Assembly (NCBI RefSeq): GCF_026151205.1
Contig: NC_087082.1
Coordinates: forward strand, 1,314,001-1,378,000
Length of the DNA stretch: 64,000 nucleotides
From: Bolinopsis microptera
Lineage: Eukaryota > Ctenophora > Tentaculata > Lobata > Bolinopsidae
Reading direction: 5' to 3'
Made by a program: the position numbers and the translations under genes. The notes under the pieces are model-generated. The model did not search any database and was not told the DNA's origin. It saw nothing but the letters and a program-made list of their open reading frames with translations. Below, in pieces: positions 1 through 11,377 of the stretch (within the stretch, counting starts at the first letter, position 1; the number at the start of each line of letters is the position of its first letter).

Positions 1-3000
1 CTCTTCTCAAGGAAAGCAGACAGTCCCTCCTTTCCGTCCTCTAATCCCAGGTTCCTGACCATCACCTGGGAGCTCTGTTCCGCCGCGTCTACTAGTGACT
101 TCTTTATCTGGCTGAAAGATGGAGGATTTAGTGCCACTGTTGGAGACTCGGACTGGTAATTTCATATGGGGTCGTTCACATAATAATTATTACTTAAACT
201 AGACCCCCTTCCCTCTTGTTTTGATTTATTCGTTTTTTTTTCATCAGAGTAGTGCCGGATTTTCTCAGAAGGCTATTGATATAACAAACTTATCGGCAAA
301 TGCGTTCAACCATACTCATGATACTACAAATTGCATTAGGCTTCTTTTAAATATAAAAAATTGATTTGTTTTAAATCTAGTTGTGTCTAATATATGGCAT
401 ACAACTTAATTTTTGTTTAACTGATAAGATAATTGGACCAATCCTGATCAATACCTACAGTTCTAATGTTACATTACGTATATTTTTGTTATCGTTTGAT
501 TCTGTATATCGTTTGATTCTGTTATCGTTTGATTCTGTTATACAAAAATAATTTTTATAATTTTTGAATATTTGTTTAATAATCGAATTAACTAATTAAT
601 TAATTATTTAATCCAAAGGTTGTCGAGTAAAAAGTTGTTCTCTTTTATATAATCTAGAACCTTCTACGACATTCAGAAGTCGTTTTATTAGCGGAGATTC
701 GATGTGGTAAATAGTGGTTTTTCTTTACAAATTTCGAAAAGTTTACAAGTCCAAAATATTGTAAGTGAAAATTTTCAAAATTTTCATAAAAATTAGTTCA
801 ATATACGTGGAATGTAATTGTGAACATTCTTTATGAAAATGTATTTTTGAAATATTTGAAAATTTATTAATTATTTAATTAATTAATTAAACAATTTATT
901 TTTGAAAAAGTTGTTAAAGAAAAAGTTGTTCTTCTTTGTTTTCTAAACACAATGCTTTAAACTAGAATCTTCTAGGATATTCAGAACGTGACTTATTTGC
1001 GGAAAACCAAAGTGGTAAAAAGGTGGTAAAAAAGTGGTAACTGTGGATTTTCCTGAAGTCGAGGATTTTGGGAACTCTCTGGAATGATTCCTGGGACCTG
1101 TCCCGACCATATCCCGTTAAAATCGCTTTGTTGCGAATTTTGTCCGACAAAAAGACGGATTTGACTGTACTATAACCCTCCGTATCAGATAATATTCTCA
1201 TCTGCAGCTTTTCTAACTAGTGGAGACAACGATATTTATTTATTTTGTGACTTTTACACTACCTGGGGGTCCTATTTCGGGAACTACCTATTGAACCTAT
1301 TCCTTTATTATTATCTATTCCTTGGCCAATTTAGTATTTCTTTATACTGGTCAAAATGCCTAAAAACCAGTCGACCCAACTAAAAAAGCATTTCTCTTGC
1401 GGTTTTCGCGGAAAGGTGTGTTAAATTAATGTCCAAAATTTTGACCACTCCCATTATCGATTCCAAAATGTTCAGGCGTGACTGAAGGAAAATAAACATA
1501 ATATTATTCCTGGCAGGTTAGGGCTTTAAAGCTTTGTTGTTTTACCTTAAAATAATTCATTTCTAGCTGAAAAGTTAAGAAATAGTACGCGCCAATTTTT
1601 GCAGTTGCGATTGGTCACAATTGTTCAGGATCGATCTCCTGGCATGTTTAGTGAAAATACAAGTTTTTTTGCACTGTAAATTTACTGCACCAAATTTTGC
1701 AACCTCCCTTCCACTATAAAATACAGGTAACTTGAAGGTTATACCAAGATAATATCTGATAATATATATTTTTCGGTTCTAAAGACCTTGGATAGTAATT
1801 TAATATAATTAGAAGAGTGTCCATAGCAGCTGTCAGATGAGAATATGACATGAATATTTGAAAAATATTAATATATGTTATTAATTAGAAACATTTACTG
1901 CCATCGATAACATCCCTTATGCGCTGGTTGCAAACCACGAAGTCACGTACCGTCCTGGATTCTGTATCGAACAGGAAATATTTCGTACCCATTGGGTACG
2001 TGGTAAATGTTGATAGCGGCCGAAACTCGTGGAACAAGTTAAATATATTTCCAGTCCTCTACTATGAAAATATGCAGTTGATGAGTCTATTTTACCCATA
2101 ACTGACCATACTATTAATGCTATTAGTGTTGCGTAGATAGTTCACGTTTGTTCGTAACATTTGTCCTAATGCTCTTTAATCAAATCGTTTAAAATTGTTG
2201 CCTCGATATGTTGATCGTCATTAAGATGAGTTTGATGGTACAAATACCACAATTGTACTTGGTTGGGAATGATGAATAACATCAAATATGGCCCAGTGTT
2301 TGTATAAGAATGATGGACTGGCCCAGTACAAGAAGACGGTACATTGCGTACTTCTGTCTCTTGTTCAGCGCTTATACTGAGACGTGTTCAAGGTTTGTTT
2401 TAAGTTACTTCCGAACAATGGGGGGGGGGGGGGGGGGCCGAACAATGCACTGCTTCTGAACAATGCACTGCTTCTGAACAATGCACTGCTTCTGAACAAT
2501 GCACTGCTTCCGAACAATGCACTGTTACTTCCGAACAATGCACTGCTTCTGAACAATGCACTGCTTCCGAACAATGCACTGCTTCTGAACAATGCACTGC
2601 TTCCGAACAATGCACTGTTACTTCCGAACAATGCACTGCTTCTGAACAATGCGCTGCTTCTGAATTTAATCTTCATTGTTATGAAATCTATAAGAGTCCG
2701 GAGTCTTCGAAACTACCTGATTTTCTACCTAAAGACCATAAGAAAATTTAAATTCTTGATATGCCAGCTCTTTTAAGTACAAGATTTGATCAACAGGTTC
2801 GGAGTAACGATAGCAATGATGGGAGGAATGATAAAGCACAACTGTGAGGACCCGGAGGATGAGGGGGATTTCTGCTGGTCCAAGAGCACACAGGGGCTCG
2901 TGCTGGGAGCCTACTTCTGGGGATACACTGCACAGTTCCTGGCGATACTGTTAGCGAAACGTGTTTTAGGTTCGCTCATTCATGATATACGTATTGATGA

Positions 3001-6000
3001 TAATTAATTTCAGGGGACAATAAAGCAAATATCATTCTTGTGCCAGAATATCTTATCATTTTGTGCCAGTTGCCAGCGTGAATTGATTCCCCAGTATATT
3101 ACGGATTTCTCTGAGCATGAGCGTTGAGAAACTTTCGATGTTTTACAATTCTTACACAAGACTCCCCTCCAACAGGATTCACATTAGCGTATAGACTGTG
3201 GCTGATGACAGCAGCAGTGGTACAGCTCTGTTACCCAACTCTTGCCGCTATTTCACCTACACTTGTTGCTGTTTCTCAGGTTTGTTTTTAATTAGGTAAC
3301 CAGGTAACCAGGTAACCAGGTAACCAGGTAACCAGGTAACTAGGTAACCAGGTAACCAGGTAACCAGGTAACCAGGTAACCAGGTAACCAGGTAACAAGA
3401 GTTGTTACCAAACTCTTGCTGCTATTTCACCTACACTTGTTGCTGTTTCTCAGGTTTGTATTTAATCGCATTTATCCACAGATTTGTTGCTTCCTCTTTC
3501 AAGGTTTCATGTTCACCAGTATAATATCATTATTCGTCATTTTCTGTATATTATTCACAAGTATTTACTGCTTTTAACGAGTTAATTTCAGACCTTAAGA
3601 GGATTCCTTGCGTGCGTTATGATAGCGTACAACTTTGATTTTATAGCCAAGTTCTCGGTTGGAAATGAAAGCAAGGTTCTTATACCATTAATAGGTTAGT
3701 GCAACAGGTTTCAGGACAAACATTATCTCACATTAAGATGCACAATTTCGTGAAATCCTGATGTCAATCAAAGTGTATTTATAGGCTTTAGTTTTACGAG
3801 TTTGGTTCAGATTAGATAATATTTGAGCATCCTTGAGATGTTGAACAAATAATAATATAAGTGAAAATTGCGAATAAACTGAATCCTGACAAAGTTTCAC
3901 CATCGAAGGGGCAACATTCTCTGTGGGGCAAGGAACAGGAAGTCTCCTAGCAGGGTACATGAACCAACAGTGGGGATGGAAGTACTACTTCTACTTCATT
4001 GGTGCTGCTTATATTGTTGCTCTGATACTTAACCTCCTGTTTGTGCATGAATCGTTGGAGAACTACTGGTAAGCTAGATTAATCGTGAAACACAAATTTA
4101 TAGGTAACTCTGAATCTAGCTATCTAGTAAGTGTAACAATACTAATGAAGGTACTCTTATTCAATACTGCATTTTACAGGTACTTGACTGCGGAGGAGAA
4201 GAACATGATGACGAAATTCAAGGCAGTCAATAAGAAAGTTAGCACAGACGACTGTGAATCACCTCTAGCCCTGACGACGGAGGGACTGTGCCAGGAGTAC
4301 AAATCTCTGTTTTGTAGGCTGTACCTGTTAGCTTTCTGCATTTACGTGCCAGCCTATAACCTTATCTATTACAACCTGTTTGCAATAGTCCCGTTCTATC
4401 TTTACAACGTGTTAGGAGCGGAGCCTATGTTCATTTCATACCTCTGCATCAGTCTTGCTATTCTAATCGCTGTGTCTACCATCGCCTTTTCGTTCCTTCT
4501 CCGCACGATGGACGAGATGTTACCATGGTTACCATGCAGGATGATATTCACCTTAGTCCCCATGGCACTGCAAATAGTCTTCATGATTAGTCTCACGACC
4601 TGCAGTACAGTCTTCGGGGGAGTGATGATCCTGACTCTGAGTGCGATAGCAGCCTCCACCCTCTTCAGCGGCTCCATCAACACCCTCAACTACGAGATGG
4701 ACCCCAGCAACTCAGCTGTTCTCATCTCTGTGTATAACAGCTGTGGACAGGTTGCAGGGTTCCTGGGTCCTATGTTGATGGCAGCTATCACTGCAACTGA
4801 TCCCGGTACACCCCACCATGCTGCTGTTTATAAGGCAAAGTGGAACACGTTCTTTTACGTGATGGCAGGGTTTGCAGGGGTGGCAATTGTGGCAATTGTG
4901 GCGGCTTACTTCCTGAGACCTAACGAGTGGGTTAAGAAGGAGAAGATGATTCTGGAGGTATCTTCTGAGGTTTAGGAGGTATCTTTTGAGGTTAAGGAGG
5001 TATCTTCTGAGGTTTAGGAGGTATCTTCTGAGGTTTTGGAGGTATCTTTTGAGGTGAAGGAGGTATCTTCTGAGGTTTTGGAGGTATCGTCTGAGGTTAA
5101 GGAGGTATCTTCTGATGTTTTGGAGGTATCTTCTGAGGTTTTGGAGGTATCTTCTGAGGTTTTGGAGGTATCTTCTGAGGTTTTGGAGGTATCTTCTGAG
5201 GTTTAGGAGGTATCGTCTGAGGAAACATCACAGGATTCAATGAAATAAACTGGGAGTATCTTTCTCCTACACTACAGTGGCCCCTTGATCAGTGTGACCA
5301 AAGATTTACCCGGACCCTGCATTACATTGGACCCGTGATCTACCGTCACACCTGATTTAACATGACTACGTATTTACCGTGACCCATGATTCATTGTGAA
5401 CCATGATTTACCGCGACTACGGATTTACCATGACCCATGATTCATTGTGAACCATGATTTACCGCGACTACGGATTTAATGTGACCCACGATTTACCGTG
5501 ACTAGGAAGTTACCGTGACCTACAATTTACCGTGACTAAGTATTTACGGTGGCCCATTAATAACTGTGACTTCAAATTTAACGTGAACCATGATTTAACG
5601 CGTGACTACGAATTTACTGTGACCCACGATTAACCGTAACAAAGAATTTACCGTGACCCGTGAGTTACTGTGACAACGAATTTACCGTGACTACGGATTA
5701 TATGTGACCCACCATTTACCGTGACTAGGAATTTACCGTGACCCATGATTTACCGTGACTGCAAATTCACTGTGACCCATGAATAACTGCGACAAGGATT
5801 TAACGTGACCCATGATTTACCGTGACTACGGATTTACCATGACCAATGATTCATTCTGAACCATGATTTACCGCGACTATGGATTTAATGTGACCCAGGA
5901 TTTACCGTGACTAGGAATTTACAGTGACCCACGATTTACCGTGACTACGGATTTACTGTGACCCATGAATAACTGTGACTACGAATTTAACGTGACCCAC

Positions 6001-9000
6001 GATTTACCGTGACCCATGATTTATCGTGACCCATGATTTACTGTGACCTATGATTTACCGTGACCCATGATTCATTGTGAACCATGATTTACCGTGACTA
6101 CGAATTTAATGTGACCCACGAGTTATTGTGACTAGGAATTTAGTGTGACCCACGATTTACCGTGACAACGAATTTACCGTGACCCGTGAGTTACTGTGAC
6201 AACGAATTTACCGTGATCCATGATTCATAGAGAACCATAATTTACCGTGACTACGGATTTTATGTGACCCACGATTTACCGTGACTAGGAATTTACCGTG
6301 ACCCATGATTTACTGTGACTGCAAATTCATTGTGACCCATGAATAACTGCGACAAGGATTTAACGTGACCAATTATTTACCGTGACTACGGATTTACCGT
6401 GACCCATGATTCATCGTGAACAATGATTTACCTTGACAACGAATTTACCGTGATCCATGATTTACTGTGACTACGAATTTACCGTGACCCATGATTTACC
6501 GTGACCCATGATTTACTGTGAACCATGATTTACCGTGACTACGGATTTAATGTGACCCACGATTTACCGTGACTAGGAATTTACTGCGACCTATGATTTA
6601 CCGTGACTACGGATTTACCGTGACCAATGATTCATAGTGAACCATGACTTACCGTGACTACGGATTTAATGTGACCCACGATTTACCGTGACTAGGAATT
6701 TAACGTGACCCACGATTTACCGTGACTACGGATTTACTGTGACCCATGAATAACTGTGACTACGAATTTAACGTGACCCACGATTTATCGTGACCCATGA
6801 TTTACTGTGACCTATGATTTACCGTGACTACGGATTTACCGTGACCCATGATTCATTGTGAACCATGATTTACCGCGACTACGGATTTACCGTGACCTAC
6901 GGATTTACTGGACCCATGAATAACTGTGACTACGAATTTACCGTGACCCATGATTTACCGTGACCCATAATTTACCGTGCCCTATGACATTGACAAGTGA
7001 AAAGATTGTGTGATTGTTCAGCTGCATCATGGATATGATTGAAGTATCATTGATATGAGCTTCTAGCAGCTTAACTAACAATTGCACAAGCAGGAGAGTC
7101 CTAATCTACTGTTACTTCACCACAGCCCTCCCACTTACCGATACTCTATAATTTCCTAGTTCCCGACCTTAAAGTGACTTATAGGGTCCCCTGGAATTTT
7201 GACCAAATTCTCTACTCCTCGGATAACGGAGATATCAGTATCAAAGAATTCGATTATATCTGACAACATTATTTCAGAAAATCTTCACAACTTCCATTTT
7301 TGAAAAGTCTTGATATGCATCAGGGAGAAAAATACAAATATTGAATAAATATATTGATGTAAGGGATGTCTAATACTTTTCTATAAAACGACAGCAAGCG
7401 AATATATAGCTCCTTTTATTGTTTCTTCTCATACTGAAAAATGGCATGATCTAACTAGATCTTACATGACAGACTATCCTCCGAAGCTGGTATTACCGAA
7501 TAAACAAAATTCTCTTCCAGATAAACTAATTAACTAATTAACTAATTAACTAATTAACTAATTAACTAATTAACCAATTAACCAAACTAACCTGTTAAAG
7601 TTCTTGATTCCAAGTTTGAGGACCGTGTTGCTCTTAGTCGCGATAACACTCGCTATCCTGGCAGTCTCTGCTTCCAGCTCCTCGCTGGAATACACTCTCG
7701 ATACTAGACCTCCCCGCAGTGCTGCCTCTGATGATATGGGCTCTCCTGGTGGTAAGTGTAATGTCTCAGTACTGTTCAATACACGATATAGTTATTATGA
7801 TCGTCAAGCAGTCATTATGATAGTAACTATATTAGTGTATTTAGTACTGTTCCACGCTCAAACAGAAGCTGGGCCTGGGGCCTAAGGAGAAACAATTGAG
7901 GCCAAGCGACAGAAGATTGACCTCATTAAACGATTTAGTATGCCTGCAGCGAGCAAAGACGCTAAGTCTAAGTTACAGGCTGAGGTCGCCGCCTACCAAA
8001 GTGAACACGTAGACCTGAATGATATGGACAATGATCTCTTTTTATACTGGAAGAAAAGGGCGTCTAATTTTCCCATTCTTAGTATTAGTAAGATTTTTTG
8101 TGGGCCTGGAAATTCAAACCTAAATTTTGACAAAATTATGTTCCACGCCGCCGAACGCCGCCACGCCGGGCCATTTTGGGCACGCCGCCGCCGGTTGGCG
8201 AAAAATGAACCGGCGTGCATCACTGTGTTGAATACACGATTAGAATCACAAATCAAGCGCAAAAGCTGAAATTGAGTTAATTAATTGAGTTAACAGAACT
8301 GGGAGGTTAATCCTGACCGGTGAGGAGCATGTCCATAGCTAGCTTCCTGTTTACCGCCCTGCCTAGCTGTACACCTGGGGTCGAGCAAAATAACCCAATA
8401 TTAACTCCTGGTGTTGCAAACTTTGATCTGAAGAGGGGTCTATTAGTATTCGTCAGTTTAGTGAAGATCATGACGTCCAGTTGTAATAATCAGGATGACT
8501 TTGAATTAAGTTTGTGTTAATAAGGAGATATTCTAGAAACTTGTAACTGTAGATATCCCCTTTTTTACAGAAATTGACCCTTCCTTTAACATAAAATTGG
8601 TTCCGAGCACCATCTTCTCAAGTATAACTAAACGAAGATGAGAAACAACTAACCCGTGAGAACAGACAGCCATGTGGCAGGCAGCCACCAGTTGACATCC
8701 AGCCGCCGTGGCGAAACCGTCCACGCTTGCAATTACTGGAGCACTAGAATTCGCAATCATCTGGGATAGAAAGATGAGGGGTTAATAGAGGGTTTATAGA
8801 GGGGTTAGAGCCCTGTCTGACTGGCAAGTTATTTAACGGATGGGTCTGTGGGTGAGATGGTATTGATTTGGGTGAAAGATCAAATGTTTATAGTTGCGCC
8901 TTTGATGAAAGAAGAGGGGCCCCGGTATAACCACACGTACGCGGAGCTGAGAGGTGACCAATAATTACATGTCTGATTGACAGGGTTGTGATTGGATCGT

Positions 9001-10895
9001 TAGTTAAAACGAGCTTGTGACCACTATCAGTCCACAAGCTTGTTACCCGACTCACATCACAACTTCTAAACAAGACCGGTCGGCTGGTAATAGGATACCG
9101 CCTGATATCCGATCTGTACTGGTTACAACTACAAGGCGTGCCACGTGACTCCGTCATCGGTCACATGACTGGAGCAAGCAGAACGGTATATAGGAGAACG
9201 TCGGTAACCACTCCTCATCTAAACATATATTGTACAACACATACTTTTCATCGTTTCTATAAATACAACCAGTTGTTTACTTTGTTATTTCTAAATCCTT
9301 GTCATTCAAACTCCTTCCTGTCACAATCCTGGTTATACATCCCCGCTATCTACTCTAAAGGTAACGGTAACTCTATACCTTGCTCTACCTACAACTCCTG
9401 TCATGTCTCCACAAAACACTTCCCTCACAGACCCATCCTCTCCTTCAGCCGACAAGAAGAGTATATTCTCTTTCTACATCCACGAACCCTCCAATATCAA
9501 CCCTTTCAACCCCTCCAGCGCCTCAACCCTCCGCAAGACCCACCACGTATCCATGCCAACCCTCCCTGCCAGACCAAAACCAATGGCACTTGAAAACAGA
9601 TTATCTCTAGACAACCTGCACAAACCTGCCCAGAAACTGCAGAAACAGCCCTCGCTCCGACCCTTTCTCATCAGAGTGCAGAGCAGCGCGTGTGATAACG
9701 AGGACACCAATAAAGACACAGCGTTCACTAGACCAAAACAAAGGAGACGGTCTGGAGGCAAAGTGAGCCGGGGACAGGAGAAAAAGAGAGGAGTGTCTTG
9801 GTTAAAAGTGTGTGTAGTGTCGATCAAGAGGAACTTTTCGTGCGGATCTGTGACAGAGGAATCGGCGGAAAGGAAACACCCTGGTTACTATTTCATCTAA
9901 GTCTTCTTTATTGTTTGATTTTAGGCTTGCCATGATCTAAGGGATCTTGTTAATAAACGATTTTCTGTATATAATGATTGAATTGATTAACTGTTATGAT
10001 GAAATATTACCCATTTCATTTCTTAAAAAAAGATAACGTTTATTCAAATCTCCTTTCATCATCTAAATATCTTACCAACATGAGATCGTTGCACCTGTTG
10101 AAGATGGTGTAATGCACTTGCTGAGAGGCTGCTGCTACTTCTTTCAGATCATGTCCGGAACTGAACACTGTACCTGATTTAAACATATGGAATCACACGG
10201 TAACTGATTAGCAGTAACCAGTGTATATTGTTAGAATTCTGAGCCCGCATTGCAATTGGCAGAGCGAAAATATCGCAAATTAAAAATAAATTTGCCAAAT
10301 ACTGAGCTGCTTTCAGGGTGACTTGGCCACATACTACACACTGAACCCAGAAGAAAAGTCCATCTTTCCCGCAATTCGATAGGGGTGTATAATTCCGGGA
10401 TGTATAAAATATAGAAAAAAATCAAACAGATGAGAAGTTCTAATTAATTGTATAATTATAATTATCTAACTATTACGTACCAGTAGACCGTAACACAATG
10501 CATCTAGCCTGTTCACTCACTGATCTGAATGAGAAAAGGGGATAGTGAATTTGTTCTCATAAACATTGTAGAAACAAAATGATAGTTTAGACACAAAAAA
10601 AGTATTTTTGAACAATAAATAAACCTTATTCGCCGGTGGTTATTTAACCATCAACCGGTTCTAGAACGGTCCAAAACGGTTAAAAAACGGTTACTTGTAC
10701 TACTAGTTCTGAAATCAGATCTTACTCGATATCACTGATGATACTGTTAAGCATGTCAAGTGAAAGAGCGTTCCTCTTAGCAGGGTTATTGAGGGTGATG
10801 TAGGAGACCTTTTGGGGTGTGGTTACAGTGGTTGTTAGGGCTGATAAACACCGCGAGAGACAGGTCTTTGAGGGGCGTGTCCGCGCCAACATCAT
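1..10895 (-). CDS. ECHDC3: Enoyl-CoA hydratase domain-containing protein 3 (crotonase fold), 7 exons seen, 3' end off window
   Basis: Crotonase-superfamily protein, mitochondrial in known animals, related to fatty-acid metabolism. Exons read on the minus strand: 10895-10726, 10524-10481, 10173-10076, 8760-8654, 8427-8318, 7745-7592 and 111-1. Every junction is GT-AG and every phase matches. The start ATG at 10895 (a second ATG follows at once) opens an Arg/Ser/Thr-rich, acid-free N-terminus typical of a mitochondrial presequence. Diagnostic stretches are [66 protein letters not shown] and, in the last exon, [18 protein letters not shown]. These align without gaps to vertebrate ECHDC3 as I remember it, except for one residue near the exon 4/5 junction. 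About ten C-terminal residues should lie outside the window. A CAG acceptor-like site sits two bases before the ATG, so an untranslated first exon or a spliced leader is possible. Introns carry other genes, including SLC17. Confidence 0.93.
112..2309. other. ECHDC3 intron, AT-rich, no gene seen
   Basis: Part of the 7.5-kb ECHDC3 intron (112-7591). It holds short repeats: a 16-bp unit around GTTTGATTCTGTTATC at 490-540, and two diverged copies of a roughly 100-bp segment (about 625-725 and 915-1035). Each copy is preceded by an ATTAATTAATT run. The short ORFs here look random. Confidence 0.6.
2310..4975 (+). CDS. SLC17-type anion/phosphate transporter (major facilitator superfamily), 6 exons
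   Basis: Predicted membrane transporter of the sialin / vesicular glutamate / Na-phosphate (SLC17) family. Exons: 2310-2392, 2797-2960, 3176-3279, 3592-3694, 3909-4068 and 4180-4975. All are GT-AG in phase and give about 469 residues, normal for the family. Exon 1 codes TM1 ([20 protein letters not shown]). Exon 2 has the [17 protein letters not shown] segment typical of SLC17. Later exons give [32 protein letters not shown] and the last six helices, ending in a GQVAGFLGP motif. The usual catalytic-type Arg/Glu pattern of TM4 is poorly conserved, so the substrate cannot be named. The whole gene lies on the opposite strand inside an ECHDC3 intron. The stop at 4973-4975 lies in the first unit of a coding-frame minisatellite. 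Donor GTGTTT of exon 2 is weak. Confidence 0.85.
2419..2665. repeat. Poly-G run and 18-bp minisatellite in SLC17 intron 1
   Basis: A run of about 18 G at 2419-2437 is followed by about 13 copies of CTTCTGAACAATGCACTG with small variants, to 2665. The ORFs over this segment on both strands are shadows of the repeat. Confidence 0.9.
3293..3466. repeat. 8-bp minisatellite plus partial copy of SLC17 exon 3
   Basis: About 13 copies of AGGTAACC run from 3293 to 3403. Directly after them (about 3406-3466) is a copy of the last ~50 bases of exon 3 together with its GTTTGT donor. The repeat therefore sits between an exon end and its duplicate. Confidence 0.85.
4955..5248 (+). repeat. 21-bp coding-frame minisatellite at SLC17 C-terminus
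   Basis: There are twelve full 21-bp units (4955-5206) and a partial one. Each reads EVSSEV or a variant (EVSFEV, EVSSDV) plus one variable codon: TTG (L), AAG (K) or TAG (stop). Units 1, 3 and 12 carry TAG. After the last unit the same frame continues through [10 protein letters not shown] to TAA at 5246-5248. Confidence 0.9.
5283..6985. repeat. 17-bp satellite array, about 100 copies
   Basis: Tandem array with consensus GATTTACCGTGACCCAT and frequent variants (ACTACG in place of ACCCAT, ACTG for ACCG). Divergence between units is high, and larger blocks of several units recur, which suggests old amplification with higher-order copying. It is not a CRISPR array: there are no unique spacers and the units are contiguous. 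It lies in the ECHDC3 intron, downstream of SLC17. Confidence 0.92.
6986..7591. other. Rest of ECHDC3 intron
   Basis: No gene is seen. A short TAACTAAT microsatellite (about 7524-7580) lies next to the exon 6 donor. Confidence 0.6.
7893..8095 (+). pseudogene. hAT-type transposase C-terminal relic
   Basis: A plus-strand reading frame in an ECHDC3 intron reads [14 protein letters not shown], then [12 protein letters not shown] and [14 protein letters not shown]. This resembles the hAT dimerisation domain (acidic E-x-x-Y start, then W-K and FP-L). It stops resembling a transposase near 8095. No upstream transposase domain is seen and I could not define terminal repeats. It is most likely a fragment left in the intron. 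Confidence 0.5.
9142..9192 (+). promoter_or_regulatory. E-boxes and TATA box
   Basis: CACGTG at 9142-9147, CACATG at 9162-9167 and TATATA at 9187-9192 form a compact promoter-like group, about 210 bases before the ATG of the intronless gene at 9403. Confidence 0.55.
9403..9900 (+). CDS. Small basic protein of unknown function, intronless, nested in ECHDC3 intron
   Basis: This is a 165-residue ORF that I do not recognise. The N-terminal half is rich in Ser, Pro and Asn ([11 protein letters not shown], residues 31-41). The middle has a basic cluster KQRRRSGGK (about 112-120) that could be a nuclear localisation signal. No signal peptide or membrane helix is visible. Support for a real gene comes from the layout: E-boxes and a TATA box at 9142-9192, one uninterrupted ORF, and AATAAA at 9952-9957 some 50 bases past the stop. 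It lies on the strand opposite ECHDC3 within its third intron. Overlapping ORFs in other frames lack this context. Confidence 0.55.
   Translation: MSPQNTSLTDPSSPSADKKSIFSFYIHEPSNINPFNPSSASTLRKTHHVSMPTLPARPKPMALENRLSLDNLHKPAQKLQKQPSLRPFLIRVQSSACDNEDTNKDTAFTRPKQRRRSGGKVSRGQEKKRGVSWLKVCVVSIKRNFSCGSVTEESAERKHPGYYFI
9952..9957 (+). terminator. AATAAA polyadenylation signal
   Basis: A canonical hexamer 52 bases after the stop of the 9403-9900 ORF. Confidence 0.5.
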
Positions 10896-11377
10896 AGCTG
10901 TTATAATGGAAGTGTGTTATGTTATGTTAGCAAAATGAATTTTAATGGCTTTAGTTGGTAAAATTAATATTTAGACTGATAAATTACAGAATTGAAAAAT
11001 AATTCGACCAATTAAAGTGAGCACCTTTTTTTACGTAATTGAAAATATCTCCAAATGTACAATATTGTAACACAGTCACTATAAAACTTAAAAGATTAAA
11101 ATATGTATGTTAAAATCTAAAATAAATACCCGTCATTATAAATATTATTATTCCCTACACAAAAACTACTTAAAAATTCTTTACTATGTCTCGGTATGAC
11201 GTTACAAGAACAAATATTTTTAGTTAGTTTGGGCATGTTCTATTAGAGACACTGGATTATACACGAAACCATCAAAACTATCCTCTATTCAAATAAAAAC
11301 ATAAATAAATGAAATTTGTGCGATGATTCAATGGAATGTGATTAAAAGGAAAGAGCTTCTCAGACACGTCTCAATAT
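10896..11377. other. Gap between ECHDC3 start and RPE end
   Basis: AT-rich and about 480 bases long. It must hold the ECHDC3 promoter and the RPE 3' UTR. I see no clear TATA box. Confidence 0.5.

Noticed and set aside
2365-2776. ORFs over the 18-bp repeat
   Set aside because: They are low-complexity repeat translation inside an SLC17 intron.
5283-6985. CRISPR-like array
   Set aside because: Units are contiguous, diverged and without unique spacers, in a eukaryotic intron.
8888-9157. ECHDC3 exon in the minus-strand ORF
   Set aside because: Exons 3 and 4 join in phase without it and its sequence does not fit the crotonase alignment.
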